DNA of 38,089 nt from an uncultured Candidatus Melainabacteria bacterium (GTDB taxonomy: Bacteria; Cyanobacteriota; Vampirovibrionia; Gastranaerophilales; Gastranaerophilaceae), in the NCBI GenBank assembly GCA_937895785.1, contig CALBKW010000063.1, positions 1 through 38,089 on the forward strand, in the 5' to 3' direction. A program made the translations under genes and the position numbers. Shown here piece by piece: positions 1 to 7,652 of the stretch. The notes under the pieces were generated by a model, which was not told the origin of the DNA, made no database searches, and was given only the letters and a program-made list of their open reading frames with translations. Position 1 is the stretch's first letter. The number at the start of each line of letters is the position of its first letter.

Positions 1-516
1 TTAGAGGTTTTAAAATCAATGTGCAGACCTGTTGAGGATTACAGGAAATTAGTTAAAAATATTCGCGCAAAAGTTAAGGGTATCGCGATTAGAACAGCCT
101 TTATTGTAGGTTATCCTGGTGAAACTGAAGAGCAATTTGAAGATTTGTACAAATTTGTTGAAGATATGAAATTTGACCGAATGGGTGTGTTTGAATATTC
201 ACGCGAAAAAGGTACAATTTCTTATGCAATGAAGAATCAAGTTCCAGCAAAAATAAAACACGCAAGATACAAAAAGTTAATGGAACTTCAACAACGAATT
301 TCGGCTGAAAACAACGCTAAATTTGTTGGAAAAACTTTACCTTGTATAATAGAAGGATTTACTGATGACGGATTTGTAATGGCTCGTACTCAATATGATG
401 CTCCTGAAATTGACGGTATGGTTTACATAAAGACTGACAAGCAAGTCGTTCCTGCAGATATAGAAGACGTTAAGATAACCTCTTCTTCTGAATATGATTT
501 ATATGGTGAAATTTAA
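1..516 (+). CDS. rimO: Ribosomal protein S12 methylthiotransferase RimO, C-terminal part
   Basis: RimO is a radical-SAM enzyme that adds a methylthio group to the conserved Asp of ribosomal protein S12. The reading frame is open from base 1, so the N-terminal iron-sulfur domain and the radical-SAM CxxxCxxC motif lie outside the window. The visible 171 codons hold the end of the radical-SAM barrel (RTAFIVGYPGETEEQF, FDRMGVFEYSREKGT) and then a TRAM-like beta domain with DAPEIDGMVYI. The ending EYDLYGE is typical of RimO rather than MiaB. Its substrate S12 is encoded at 23287-23667 with the target region KDLPGVRYH intact. A strong hairpin terminator follows. Identification is confident; only the 5' end is missing. 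Confidence 0.93.
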   Translation, partial: LEVLKSMCRPVEDYRKLVKNIRAKVKGIAIRTAFIVGYPGETEEQFEDLYKFVEDMKFDRMGVFEYSREKGTISYAMKNQVPAKIKHARYKKLMELQQRISAENNAKFVGKTLPCIIEGFTDDGFVMARTQYDAPEIDGMVYIKTDKQVVPADIEDVKITSSSEYDLYGEI

Positions 517-555
517 TTAAATTGTAGCTGTGAAATTATTATAAATCATGCATTT

Positions 556-592
556 AAGGAGATTGTAACGTTTTTGTTACAATCTCCTTTTG
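556..592 (+). terminator. Intrinsic terminator after rimO
   Basis: A perfect 14-bp stem (AAGGAGATTGTAAC at 556-569, its complement at 576-589) with a 6-nt loop is followed by TTT. It ends the rimO transcript. Confidence 0.85.
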
Positions 593-716
593 CTTACTTA
601 TAAAGGGTTTTAACCTCAGTAGTTATCATGGTTTTCGAGAAAAGTCAATTTTTTTTAGAAGAAAAACTTTATATAAGTACGAGAGATTATTTTATACTGA
701 GAGGATTAAAATAGAG

Positions 717-1706
717 ATGACAGGTTCTATTTCAAGTTTTTACAACAACCCGTTTGCGTTTACACAATTGCAATATAATTCAAATCCATTTACAGGATAT
801 AATATAGACGGTATGGCTAGTTCATTGTTTGGACTTGCTTCTGGCAACTTTAGTTTTAACAGTGGGGCTCTTGGTAATTTTAGCAATGTTCCTGACTGGA
901 ACTCAGATTTGATGATGCCTCAATGGATGAAGAATCTTCAAAACATGCAATATGGTTTCCAACAATATAACTTTAATGGTTTAGGCGCTTATACAATGCC
1001 ACAATTTACTGCCGTTGGAACTCAACAACAAACTGCTGGTGCAACAGGAACAACTACAACAGGTGCAACTGGAGCAACTGGAACTCAACAAACAGTTACA
1101 AATCCTTATGCGCAAGTAGCTCAACAAACTCAAACTAATGAAACAACAATGAAGTTGAATATGTACGGTATTTCAACAACAGGTGATGCCGAAAAAGATG
1201 CAAAAGCCTTAAAAAATGCCGAAGCTAAGGAAGCAAAAACAAAAGAACAAGCCGCAGCTATTGCAGAAAAACTTTATGATGCTATGAAAGGCGCAGGTAC
1301 AAAGAACGATCAATTAAGACAAGCTCTTGGTCAATTAAACAATGACAACATTTTGTATGTTCTTGAGGAATGGAATACAAACTATTCTGAAAATATGGAT
1401 GGTGAATCTTTAATTCAATCAATCCAAGATGAATATCATAGCGGATTCTTTACAAATGAGCAAAAGAATGTTGAAAAAATCTTATGTGATGCATTGTTTA
1501 ACAAAGCAAAATCATTAGGAATGAGTGGTGAAGCTCACGCATTCAGAGCAAAAATAAATGCAGAACACGGCAATTCTTGGTGGTTAGGTGGTTCAAGTGA
1601 CTCATCTGTTCAAAATTCTGTAGATACAATTATTGCTCAAATATCTCAAAAAGATGTTCAAAACAGACAAGAGGCATACAACAGAGCTGTATCTAAAAAC
1701 AAATAA
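717..1706 (+). CDS. Modular Ser/Thr/Gln-rich protein with annexin-like helical module
   Basis: I do not recognise a named family for this 329-residue protein. Residues 1-100 are rich in Asn, Phe, Gly and Gln with no signal peptide. Residues 100-140 are a Gly-Ala-Thr-Gln low-complexity linker. Residues about 175-310 form a helical module nearly identical to that of the next gene (2198-3379). The module opens with LYDAMKGAGTKND, which resembles the start of an annexin repeat (AMKGxGTDE), with acidic residues about 43 positions later, five more than the usual annexin spacing. It ends in an AHAFRAKINAEHGNSWWLGG stretch. The same module, more diverged, lies in the proteins at 24224-29251 and 30094-31989. 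GAGAGG at 699-704 is 12 nt from the ATG, which is long. The gene is monocistronic, between two terminators. Secreted or surface effector is an inference from context. Confidence 0.75.
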   Translation: MTGSISSFYNNPFAFTQLQYNSNPFTGYNIDGMASSLFGLASGNFSFNSGALGNFSNVPDWNSDLMMPQWMKNLQNMQYGFQQYNFNGLGAYTMPQFTAVGTQQQTAGATGTTTTGATGATGTQQTVTNPYAQVAQQTQTNETTMKLNMYGISTTGDAEKDAKALKNAEAKEAKTKEQAAAIAEKLYDAMKGAGTKNDQLRQALGQLNNDNILYVLEEWNTNYSENMDGESLIQSIQDEYHSGFFTNEQKNVEKILCDALFNKAKSLGMSGEAHAFRAKINAEHGNSWWLGGSSDSSVQNSVDTIIAQISQKDVQNRQEAYNRAVSKNK

Positions 1707-1725
1707 TTATTACAAAACATATTTT

Positions 1726-1764
1726 AAGGCGGTCGGTCGCTTTTGAGCAACCGACCGCCTTTTA
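1726..1764. terminator. Bidirectional terminator between convergent genes
   Basis: The stem AAGGCGGTCGGT (1726-1737) pairs with ACCGACCGCCTT (1750-1761) and is followed by T's. It serves the + gene ending at 1706 and the - gene ending at 1779. Confidence 0.85.
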
Positions 1765-1778
1765 TTCAAAAATTTAAA

Positions 1779-1997
1779 TTAAACACGTCGAGTTGTAGTG
1801 TTTTCAAAAATACTTCTTGCATTACTCATTGCAAGTGTTTTTAATGAGCACATACCGTTATTTCTATCAACAACACCCAAACTTGCAAGTCTTGAAAGTA
1901 GTAATTCATTCAAATCTTGAGGATCTATAAAAAGTGCGCAATCGGATGAGCATTCGTCGTGATTGAAAGGGCAGCTTTTAAATTTTTTTTCATTCAT
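1779..1997 (-). CDS. Small Cys-rich protein, putative metal-binding
   Basis: This is a 72-residue protein of unknown function. The start is the ATG at 1997-1995, preceded on the minus strand by AAGGAG with 8-nt spacing. The frame continues upstream but without a ribosome binding site. The N-terminus holds a compact cluster C9-x3-H13-x2-C16-x3-C20, with another Cys at 50. The pattern C-P-x-x-x-x-x-C-x-x-x-C-A-L is seen in small zinc-binding-like proteins, so metal binding is likely but unproven. It is divergent from the gene at 2198, and a -10-like TATAAT lies on the minus strand at 2031-2026. The first bases of this gene and its upstream region recur, without the gene body, at 3414-3450. Confidence 0.6.
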   Translation of the reverse strand: MNEKKFKSCPFNHDECSSDCALFIDPQDLNELLLSRLASLGVVDRNNGMCSLKTLAMSNARSIFENTTTRRV

Positions 1998-2101
1998 GTA
2001 AGGTACTCCTTTTTTTGAGCAAAATATTATAGAATACAGATACATAATAATACATTTTTCATCAAAAAGAAAAATGTAAAGTTTTGTGAAATGCGCTGAA
2101 A

Positions 2102-2193
2102 ATGCATGCAATTTCTAACGTTCAGTTGTTTTAACATGCATGAAGGTGAAGGACTACTTCTGTGTACTTGCGTTGGCAAGTATAGATTGGAGG
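2102..2193 (+). promoter_or_regulatory. Candidate structured 5' leader of the 2198 gene
   Basis: ATGCATGCA at 2102-2110 and CATGCATG at 2135-2142 can pair as a 7-bp stem around a 26-nt loop. Next come a small hairpin GAAG-GACTA-CTTC (2148-2160), a 7-bp hairpin TACTTGC-GTTG-GCAAGTA (2165-2182) and the ribosome binding site GGAGG (2189-2193). A related arrangement, with the same 33-bp spacing of the two boxes, precedes the gene at 3630. It may be an RNA element or a DNA operator. It does not match a riboswitch class I know. Confidence 0.5.
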
Positions 2194-2197
2194 CAAT

Positions 2198-3379
2198 ATG
2201 AGCATGAAAATTCAACAATTGGCGAAAGACCTTGGGTACAAGGGGCAAATACCGAAAGGTGCAACTGGTGTACATAAAGGCAATAATGGCGAATTGATTT
2301 TCGATTTCGGAAATGGTAAGCCTTCCGAAGCCCGTAATGCTGACGGAAGTGTTTTTTCAAAACCTGCGGACCCAGCGCCAGCAGATAATGCTGCAAAACC
2401 TCCTGCAGATGCTGGAAATAAACCTGCGGATAATTCAGGTTCTGGTAATGCGGGCTCATCTAGCAGTGTGTTTACGGCAGGCGGACAAGCTTCTAGCGGT
2501 GGCTCGATTTCGGGTTATGACGTTAACGGTGCTTTTAACATTGATCCTAATGCTTTCATGGCAGCTTCTGCCAATTTGTATAACACTTTAGATATGACTT
2601 CTAATATTCCATTGGGTTTAGGAAGTGTATTTGGTCAGGGTGCGATAGCTAATGCAATAAGTAATTTTACAAATACTGTAAATTTCCAATTTGACTATAA
2701 AAAATACTTTGAACAATATGATGCACAAAGACAAGCTCAACAGCAGCAACAAACAGGTGCTGTGACCGCTGGTGATGGTCAACCTGATACAAGTGGGGCA
2801 ACTCAAACAGGTGGTACAACAGGTTCGGCATCTACAGGTGAAACATCTGGAACATCAGCAACTAAGGCTGCGGATAAAGCTGCTAAAGAAAAGGAAGCAA
2901 AAGCTAAGAAAAATCAAGAACAAGCGGCCCAAATTGCAGAAAGTTTATATGATGCAATGAAAGGTGCAGGTACTAAAAACGATCAATTGCGAGAAGCTCT
3001 AGGTAAATTGAATAATGATAATATTATGTTAGTTCTTGAAGAATGGGATAAGAACTATTCAAGTGATATGGATGGGGAAACCTTAATTCAATCAATTCAA
3101 GATGAATATCATAGTGGATTTTTCACAAATGAACAAAAGAATGTAGAGAAAATCCTATGCGATGCTTTATACAAAAAAGCTTTATCATTAGGCATGAGCA
3201 GTGAGGCTCACGCATTTAGAGCAAAAATAAATGCAGAACACGGTAACTCTTGGTGGTTAGGCGGTTCAAGTGACTCATCAGTTCAAACTTCTGTTGATAC
3301 AATAGTTGCTCAAATTAGAGCAAAAGAAGGTTTGACACAGCCTCAGGCTCAAACACAGACTCAAACGCAAACACAATAA
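2198..3379 (+). CDS. Modular protein: head shared with next gene, annexin-like module tail
   Basis: A 393-residue protein of unknown function. Residues 1-35 are a short Gly-rich beta-like start (KDLGYKGQIPKGATGV). Residues 45-100 are a Pro/Ala/Asp/Ser linker with repeated PAD. Residues about 105-180 are a conserved hydrophobic helical head (FNIDPNAFMAASANLY, IPLGLGSVFGQG, FDYKKYFEQYDAQ) shared with the protein at 3630-5192. Residues 180-240 are a Thr/Ser/Gln linker. Residues about 240-375 are the annexin-like module, nearly identical to that of the gene at 717. The C-terminus is a QT repeat. There is no signal peptide and no clear TM helix. GGAGG 4 nt upstream of the ATG fixes the start. It thus joins the head of one neighbour to the tail of the other, which points to domain shuffling. 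Export route unknown. Confidence 0.75.
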   Translation: MSMKIQQLAKDLGYKGQIPKGATGVHKGNNGELIFDFGNGKPSEARNADGSVFSKPADPAPADNAAKPPADAGNKPADNSGSGNAGSSSSVFTAGGQASSGGSISGYDVNGAFNIDPNAFMAASANLYNTLDMTSNIPLGLGSVFGQGAIANAISNFTNTVNFQFDYKKYFEQYDAQRQAQQQQQTGAVTAGDGQPDTSGATQTGGTTGSASTGETSGTSATKAADKAAKEKEAKAKKNQEQAAQIAESLYDAMKGAGTKNDQLREALGKLNNDNIMLVLEEWDKNYSSDMDGETLIQSIQDEYHSGFFTNEQKNVEKILCDALYKKALSLGMSSEAHAFRAKINAEHGNSWWLGGSSDSSVQTSVDTIVAQIRAKEGLTQPQAQTQTQTQTQ

Positions 3380-3383
3380 TTTT

Positions 3384-3413
3384 AAAGGCGGTTGTATAAC
3401 AACCGCCTTTTTT
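3384..3413 (+). terminator. Intrinsic terminator
   Basis: The stem AAAGGCGGTTGT (3384-3395) pairs with ACAACCGCCTTT (3399-3410) around a 3-nt loop and is followed by T's. It ends the 2198 gene. Confidence 0.88.
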
Positions 3414-3450
3414 CATTCATATAAGGTACTCATTTTTTTGCTAAAATATA
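3414..3450. repeat. Remnant copy of the 1991-2031 region
   Basis: CATTCATATAAGGTACTC followed by a T-run and AAAATAT closely matches 1991-2031, which is the first bases and promoter region of the small Cys-rich minus-strand gene. Here the gene body is absent and the terminator of the upstream gene abuts directly. It looks like the scar of a tandem duplication that copied the upstream region along with the + strand gene. Confidence 0.65.
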
Positions 3451-3513
3451 GTAAAATGTTCTTACAAAATGTTTGTATTAACAATATGTAAACATTTGTA
3501 AAAACAACCTCAA

Positions 3514-3621
3514 ATGCATGCAATTTCTGAATTTTAGATGTTTTTACATGCATGTAGGCATAGTGTACTACTATGTTTATACAGCAATCTTACAAAGTAA
3601 TGTTGCCCAAAAGGTAAGGAG
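3514..3621 (+). promoter_or_regulatory. Candidate structured 5' leader of the 3630 gene
   Basis: ATGCATGCA (3514-3522) and CATGCATG (3547-3554) have the same 33-bp spacing as at 2102-2142. They are followed by hairpin CATAGT-GTACT-ACTATG (3559-3575) and by a second hairpin with GCAA (3584-3587) and TTAC (3590-3593) pairing to GTAA (3597-3600) and TTGC (3603-3606). A ribosome binding site lies in AAGGAG near 3616-3621. The stems differ in sequence from the 2148-2182 copy but keep pairing. Confidence 0.5.
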
Positions 3622-3629
3622 TTTTCATT

Positions 3630-5192
3630 ATGAATATGATCAGCCAAGCTCAAAAAGATGCCAATAGACTAGGTTTTACGGGTACGTTGCCTAATGGTGC
3701 GAAAGGTATAACCAAAGATGGTGATACCTTCTCTGTAACGCTCGCTGATGGTACAATTCAAAAATATAACAAAGACGGCAGTATTTTTACACCGCCAGCA
3801 GACTCTAATCCAGCACCTGCTGACAATGGCAATAAAGGTGCTGCAGACGGTACTACGGCAAAAGCTGGCGTAGGTAATACTGGTCAAGGTAATGGTGCTA
3901 CAGGTACTACTGGTAATGGCAATGCTGGAGGTAGTATTTGGGGCAATGGCTTTGCTCAGTCGAGTGGCTCTGGCGGATTTAGTATGAATGGCTTTGATGC
4001 TAACGGTAGTTTTAATATTGATCCGAACAAATTTATGAGTGCTTCTGCAGGTCTTTGGGGTGTTCTTAATTTGACATCCGCAATACCTCTAGGGTTAGGT
4101 AGCATTCTAGGACAAGGCTTAATTGGTAAAGCAATAGGCAACTTCGCAAATGCAGTAGGCTTTAACTTTGACTATAAGAGCTATTTTGCGCAATATGATG
4201 CTCAACATCAGTCACAAAATGGTACAACGGTAACAGCGGGTGACGGTCAACCTGATACAAGTGGAACAACTCAAACATCAGGTACGACAAGTACATCAGG
4301 TACTTCTGGTACACCTGAATCTTCGGGGACTACACAGACTCAAGAAACTGAGACTCCTGCCGCTTCTCAAGCAGGCGGTTCAACAGGTTCTGGTTCAACA
4401 GAAGGTGTCGCTTCGACATCAGGTCAACAATCGACACAAGCCACATCTAGCACTACAAAGAAAAAGAAAACTTCTAGCACAAGCAGTACTTCAGGCTCAG
4501 GAACTAGTACAAAAACGAAGCAAAAAACAGAAGCTGAATTGGCAAAAGAAGGTGGATATACAAAATTAACAAATGGTAAATACCGTAAAAACGGTCAAAT
4601 TTATGAATACAAAAATGGTAAATTTACATATTTTGCCGATAATACATTCAATGATGGTCGTTACGTAAAAGATGGAAAAATCTATAATGCAAACGGTACC
4701 CCAGCAAGTAGCACTCCTGCAATGGGTAATGCAACAACAATGTTCACTCTTACTCATTTCTTGAATGATGGTAACGAGTACAAACAAGGTCATTACAGAG
4801 GTATGACAACGTTAACTTCAAAAGATGGAACTGTTACAAGATACTTTGATGCTTCTGGAAAATTAGTTCAAACTAATAAAAAAGATAACGGTGGTTTCTT
4901 CGGTGATCCAGTTAATACGGTTGACCGTTATAAGTACAACAAAAATGGTGTTCTAACTCGTCGTGAATATTCAGATGTTCTTAAAAATAAAACAGTTACA
5001 ACTGAGTACAACTTGTCAGGATTAAAAACTGGCAAAACAACTAAAAACAATGGTGTTCACACCGAACAACGAATGGACTCTCAAGGTCGAGTTTCAACTT
5101 ACAAGTATCAAGAAATTACGACAGTCGAAGTGGTTAACTACAAGGGTAAACAAAGAAGAATTACAACAGTTGTTAAACAACCTGTTAAGTAA
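3630..5192 (+). CDS. Modular protein: shared head, Ser/Thr-rich linker, YD-like beta repeats
   Basis: A 520-residue protein of unknown function. The head (residues about 1-195) aligns with that of the 2198 gene: Gly-rich start, PAD linker, FNIDPNKFMSASAGLW, IPLGLGSILGQG and FDYKSYFAQYDAQ. Residues about 195-305 are almost pure Ser/Thr/Gly/Gln with a KKKK patch, a possible O-glycosylation target. Residues about 310-520 replace the annexin-like module with short beta repeats (NGKYRKNGQIYEYKNGKF, DGTVTRYFDASGKLV, YKYNKNGVLTRREY), like YD or MORN-type repeats of RHS-related proteins and of the proteins at 19071 and 24224. No signal peptide or TM helix is visible. The start is set by AAGGAG 8 nt before the ATG. 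The common head with a different tail resembles polymorphic effector families, but no catalytic motif is evident. Confidence 0.75.
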   Translation: MNMISQAQKDANRLGFTGTLPNGAKGITKDGDTFSVTLADGTIQKYNKDGSIFTPPADSNPAPADNGNKGAADGTTAKAGVGNTGQGNGATGTTGNGNAGGSIWGNGFAQSSGSGGFSMNGFDANGSFNIDPNKFMSASAGLWGVLNLTSAIPLGLGSILGQGLIGKAIGNFANAVGFNFDYKSYFAQYDAQHQSQNGTTVTAGDGQPDTSGTTQTSGTTSTSGTSGTPESSGTTQTQETETPAASQAGGSTGSGSTEGVASTSGQQSTQATSSTTKKKKTSSTSSTSGSGTSTKTKQKTEAELAKEGGYTKLTNGKYRKNGQIYEYKNGKFTYFADNTFNDGRYVKDGKIYNANGTPASSTPAMGNATTMFTLTHFLNDGNEYKQGHYRGMTTLTSKDGTVTRYFDASGKLVQTNKKDNGGFFGDPVNTVDRYKYNKNGVLTRREYSDVLKNKTVTTEYNLSGLKTGKTTKNNGVHTEQRMDSQGRVSTYKYQEITTVEVVNYKGKQRRITTVVKQPVK

Positions 5193-5204
5193 TAAATATT
5201 TTAC

Positions 5205-5242
5205 AGTAAGGCGCGAAGCGGAAAACCGCTTCGCGCCTTACT
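5205..5242. terminator. Bidirectional terminator between convergent genes
   Basis: A perfect 17-bp stem (AGTAAGGCGCGAAGCGG at 5205-5221, its complement at 5226-5242) has an AAAA loop and lies between the + gene ending at 5192 and the - gene ending at 5268. Confidence 0.85.
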
Positions 5243-5267
5243 ATTTAATAAAGAGTTTTTGTTCTTT

Positions 5268-6806
5268 TTAGTTCCAATATCTCCAACCGTTTAGGTAGTA
5301 GTTTAAAATGGTTGGGTTGTTTAAAGTTGACGCCTTAATATTTTTTCTGTACAAATCCTTTTCATTTACAAATAGGCTTGGTACGCTGTTGTTATCAAGA
5401 TATTTTGTTGGAACTGTGATATTAATTCTAGAAGTGTCTAGTGGTCTATTGCCAGCCAACATAAAACCCCAGTCGCCAAAAGAAGGAACGTAAGTATGGT
5501 ATGGTTTTGTATACTTAAATCCTGCAGCCTTCAAAGATTCTTGAATACACCAAAAGGCTTCTGGCGCAAAGAATGGACTTGTTGATTGAGTTACCATCAC
5601 GCCATTTTGAGCTAATTTCTGACGAGCGACCTTATAAAACTCTTTGCTGTAAAGTCTAGCAAGAGATGAATTGTTAGGGTCTGGCAAGTCGATAATTATC
5701 ACGTCAAAGTATTGTTTTGCATTTTCTAAAAATTTGAATGCATCTTCGTTCAAGATTTTTACTTTAGGATTTTCAAAGCTGTGTTCTGAAAGTTCAGCCA
5801 TCATGTGGTTTTTTACCGCCAAATCGGTCATTTCTTTATCCAAGTCGACAACGGTAATTTGTTTTACATCAGGATATTTAAGAAGTTCACGTGCAGCCAA
5901 ACCGTCGCCACCACCAAGAATTAGGACATTTTCTCTGTGTTTTACCATATTCATTGGAACGTGAATTAATGGCTCATGGTATCTATATTCGTCAATTGTT
6001 GAGAATTGAGTATTGCCATCAATATACAATCTCAAATCTTCTTTATTCTTTGTTATTACAAGTTTTTGGTACTTAGTTTGTTTAGAAAAAACAACTCTGT
6101 CATCGTACATTGAGTTTTCAAGATACATAGAAATTTCTTTTGAAAACAACATACAGCCTACAAGTAAAATAACAATTAAAACTGCTTGTGTGTTAAGCAT
6201 TATGCGACGTTTTTTAGTTAATTTGTTCTTAAACCAGTGGAAGGTTAAAACACCTACAAGCAAATTCATTAAACCTGTTGAAAGAGAACTGTTAAACACG
6301 CCTAAAAAGGGCAATAGCAAGAATGGAAAAGCCAAAGAGGCTAAAAATGCGCCCAAATAGTCTAATGATAATACGTTCGAGATATTTTCACGTAATTGGA
6401 AATATTCTTCCATAATACGTGTTAAAAGTGGAATTTCTAAACCAATTAATGTACCGATGATTATGATTAAAATACACATTATAGGATAATAGAAAAACTG
6501 GATTGAATAAATCCAATAAAGGATTGGAACTGACAAACCGCCGACAATCGCAAGCAGAATTTCAATCATAATGAACCAATAAATCAGGTTGTTTTTGAAA
6601 AATCTTGAAATCAGTGTGCCAATACCCATTGCGGTCATTGTTAGACCGATTGTTATTGAAAATTGTTTAATGCTATCGCCAATAAAATATGACGAAATGC
6701 TACCGATTAAAAGTTCATAAATAATCGTGCAATAACCAACGACAAAAACGCAGAATAATAGAATTGACGCGTCTTTCTTTGTCAAAATTCCTTTATTATT
6801 TTCCAC
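5268..6806 (-). CDS. Membrane-anchored spermidine synthase-like aminopropyltransferase
   Basis: The N-terminal half (residues about 15-220) has about seven hydrophobic helices. The C-terminal half is a spermidine-synthase/Rossmann methyltransferase domain. It shows the beta-strand pair YQKLVITK and LRLYIDGNTQFS, the nucleotide motif GGGDG at residues 298-302, VVDLDKE, and DLPD at 373-376. This is the family architecture in which a polyamine or related aminopropyl transfer is predicted at the membrane. I prefer GTG at 6806 as the start (512 residues), because AAGGA lies 8 nt upstream and the gene then overlaps the end of the previous gene by 11 bp. The longer frame to 6869 lacks such a site. 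It is the last gene of the pspA operon. No speD is nearby, so the actual substrate is open. Confidence 0.85.
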   Translation of the reverse strand: MENNKGILTKKDASILLFCVFVVGYCTIIYELLIGSISSYFIGDSIKQFSITIGLTMTAMGIGTLISRFFKNNLIYWFIMIEILLAIVGGLSVPILYWIYSIQFFYYPIMCILIIIIGTLIGLEIPLLTRIMEEYFQLRENISNVLSLDYLGAFLASLAFPFLLLPFLGVFNSSLSTGLMNLLVGVLTFHWFKNKLTKKRRIMLNTQAVLIVILLVGCMLFSKEISMYLENSMYDDRVVFSKQTKYQKLVITKNKEDLRLYIDGNTQFSTIDEYRYHEPLIHVPMNMVKHRENVLILGGGDGLAARELLKYPDVKQITVVDLDKEMTDLAVKNHMMAELSEHSFENPKVKILNEDAFKFLENAKQYFDVIIIDLPDPNNSSLARLYSKEFYKVARQKLAQNGVMVTQSTSPFFAPEAFWCIQESLKAAGFKYTKPYHTYVPSFGDWGFMLAGNRPLDTSRINITVPTKYLDNNSVPSLFVNEKDLYRKNIKASTLNNPTILNYYLNGWRYWN

Positions 6807-7038
6807 CGTGTAATCCTTTTTGTGAATATCTTGAGCCAGACAAACTGTTTTCACGTACGCTTGCGCCATAAGATTGGTCGTAATGTCTTACGTACCAATA
6901 AGAATGGTGGTGATGATATCCTCTATACCCTGGATATCCGTAACCTTTTACAGAGTATTTAAAGCAAGCACAGTAAACTATTGTCAAAACTGCAATTAAT
7001 GCTATGTAACAAATCAAATTTAAGTTTTTATTAGTCAT
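6796..7038 (-). CDS. Small membrane protein with Gly/Tyr/His-rich tail
   Basis: An unrecognised 80-residue protein. The ATG at 7038 overlaps the stop of the upstream gene (ATGACTAA), and GGAGG sits 9 nt before it within that gene. A longer frame exists but has no ribosome binding site. Residues 7-25 form one TM helix (LICYIALIAVLTIVYCACF). The remainder is polar, with GYGYPGYRGYHHHHSYWY, a His cluster that might bind metal. The overlaps on both sides indicate translational coupling with the DUF350 and spermidine synthase-like genes, so a subunit role in that membrane complex is plausible but not shown. Confidence 0.7.
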   Translation of the reverse strand: MTNKNLNLICYIALIAVLTIVYCACFKYSVKGYGYPGYRGYHHHHSYWYVRHYDQSYGASVRENSLSGSRYSQKGLHGGK

Positions 7039-7636
7039 CGCACATATCCTCCAATGCATCATTTGCTTTGTCAGATAATTCTGCAATCCAATCTCTATTG
7101 TTGAAATAGAAAATGAATAATAGCAAAATTAATACGATTGTACCCATCATTAAATGAGGGATTCCTGTACCTTTTTTTACATTAATTGTTATTCCAATGT
7201 TGTACATTGAATTTTCTTCTGTATTAAATTGGATATAATATGTACCTTCTTCTGAAAAAGTTAAGTCGGCTTTCATATTGCGTTCAGATTCAGACCAATA
7301 ACCTTCTGAGTCATAACCTGATTCGTGCCAAAAGTCTTTACCAAATTCGTAAAGTGTGTCTTTGTCTTCGTCTAAAACTTCGCCCGAAAGGTAAGCACTT
7401 GTGTTATCACCGTAGAATGTCGCTTTGATTGTACAAATCTTGCTTTGTCCTTTTTTAACTTTTATAGGGCCATAAATTGAACCTTCTTGAAGTCCATTGT
7501 AATTTTTTGAATTTACAACCTTATTTTCCATACTAAATGATGTCCAAAAGCAAGCAATGCAAAAAATTGCCATAATCAGGCAGATTGTATTGTAAAATAT
7601 GTTATTTTCTAATCTTATGGTTGGGTTTACTTTCAT
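7031..7636 (-). CDS. Two-TM protein with extracytoplasmic beta domain
   Basis: A 201-residue protein without a recognised family. An N-terminal helix at about 14-36 (NTICLIMAIFCIACFWTSF) is followed by about 110 residues of beta-rich, acidic sequence (YGPIKVKKGQSKICTIKATF, EGTYYIQFNTEENSMYNIGI). A second helix lies at about 160-178, and the acidic tail faces the cytoplasm. The middle domain resembles a jelly-roll or carbohydrate-binding-like sandwich, as often found beside DUF350 and DUF4178 genes, but this is only by shape. GGTGG lies about 10 nt before the ATG. It is in the pspA operon and overlaps the next gene. Confidence 0.72.
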   Translation of the reverse strand: MKVNPTIRLENNIFYNTICLIMAIFCIACFWTSFSMENKVVNSKNYNGLQEGSIYGPIKVKKGQSKICTIKATFYGDNTSAYLSGEVLDEDKDTLYEFGKDFWHESGYDSEGYWSESERNMKADLTFSEEGTYYIQFNTEENSMYNIGITINVKKGTGIPHLMMGTIVLILLLFIFYFNNRDWIAELSDKANDALEDMCDD

Positions 7637-7652
7637 ACTTCTTTTTCCACCC

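Noticed and set aside
717..1706. Calling the 717 protein a true annexin
   Set aside because: Only the GxGT loop region is similar, the acidic ligand spacing is about five residues too long and there is one repeat rather than four.
2099..2193. Known riboswitch (c-di-GMP, preQ1, glutamine, cobalamin classes considered)
   Set aside because: None of the conserved core sequences of these classes that I can recall is present; only the self-made pairing evidence remains.
6807..6869. Longer N-terminus of the spermidine synthase-like protein starting at 6869
   Set aside because: It would overlap the previous gene by 74 bp without a ribosome binding site, whereas GTG at 6806 has a well placed AAGGA.
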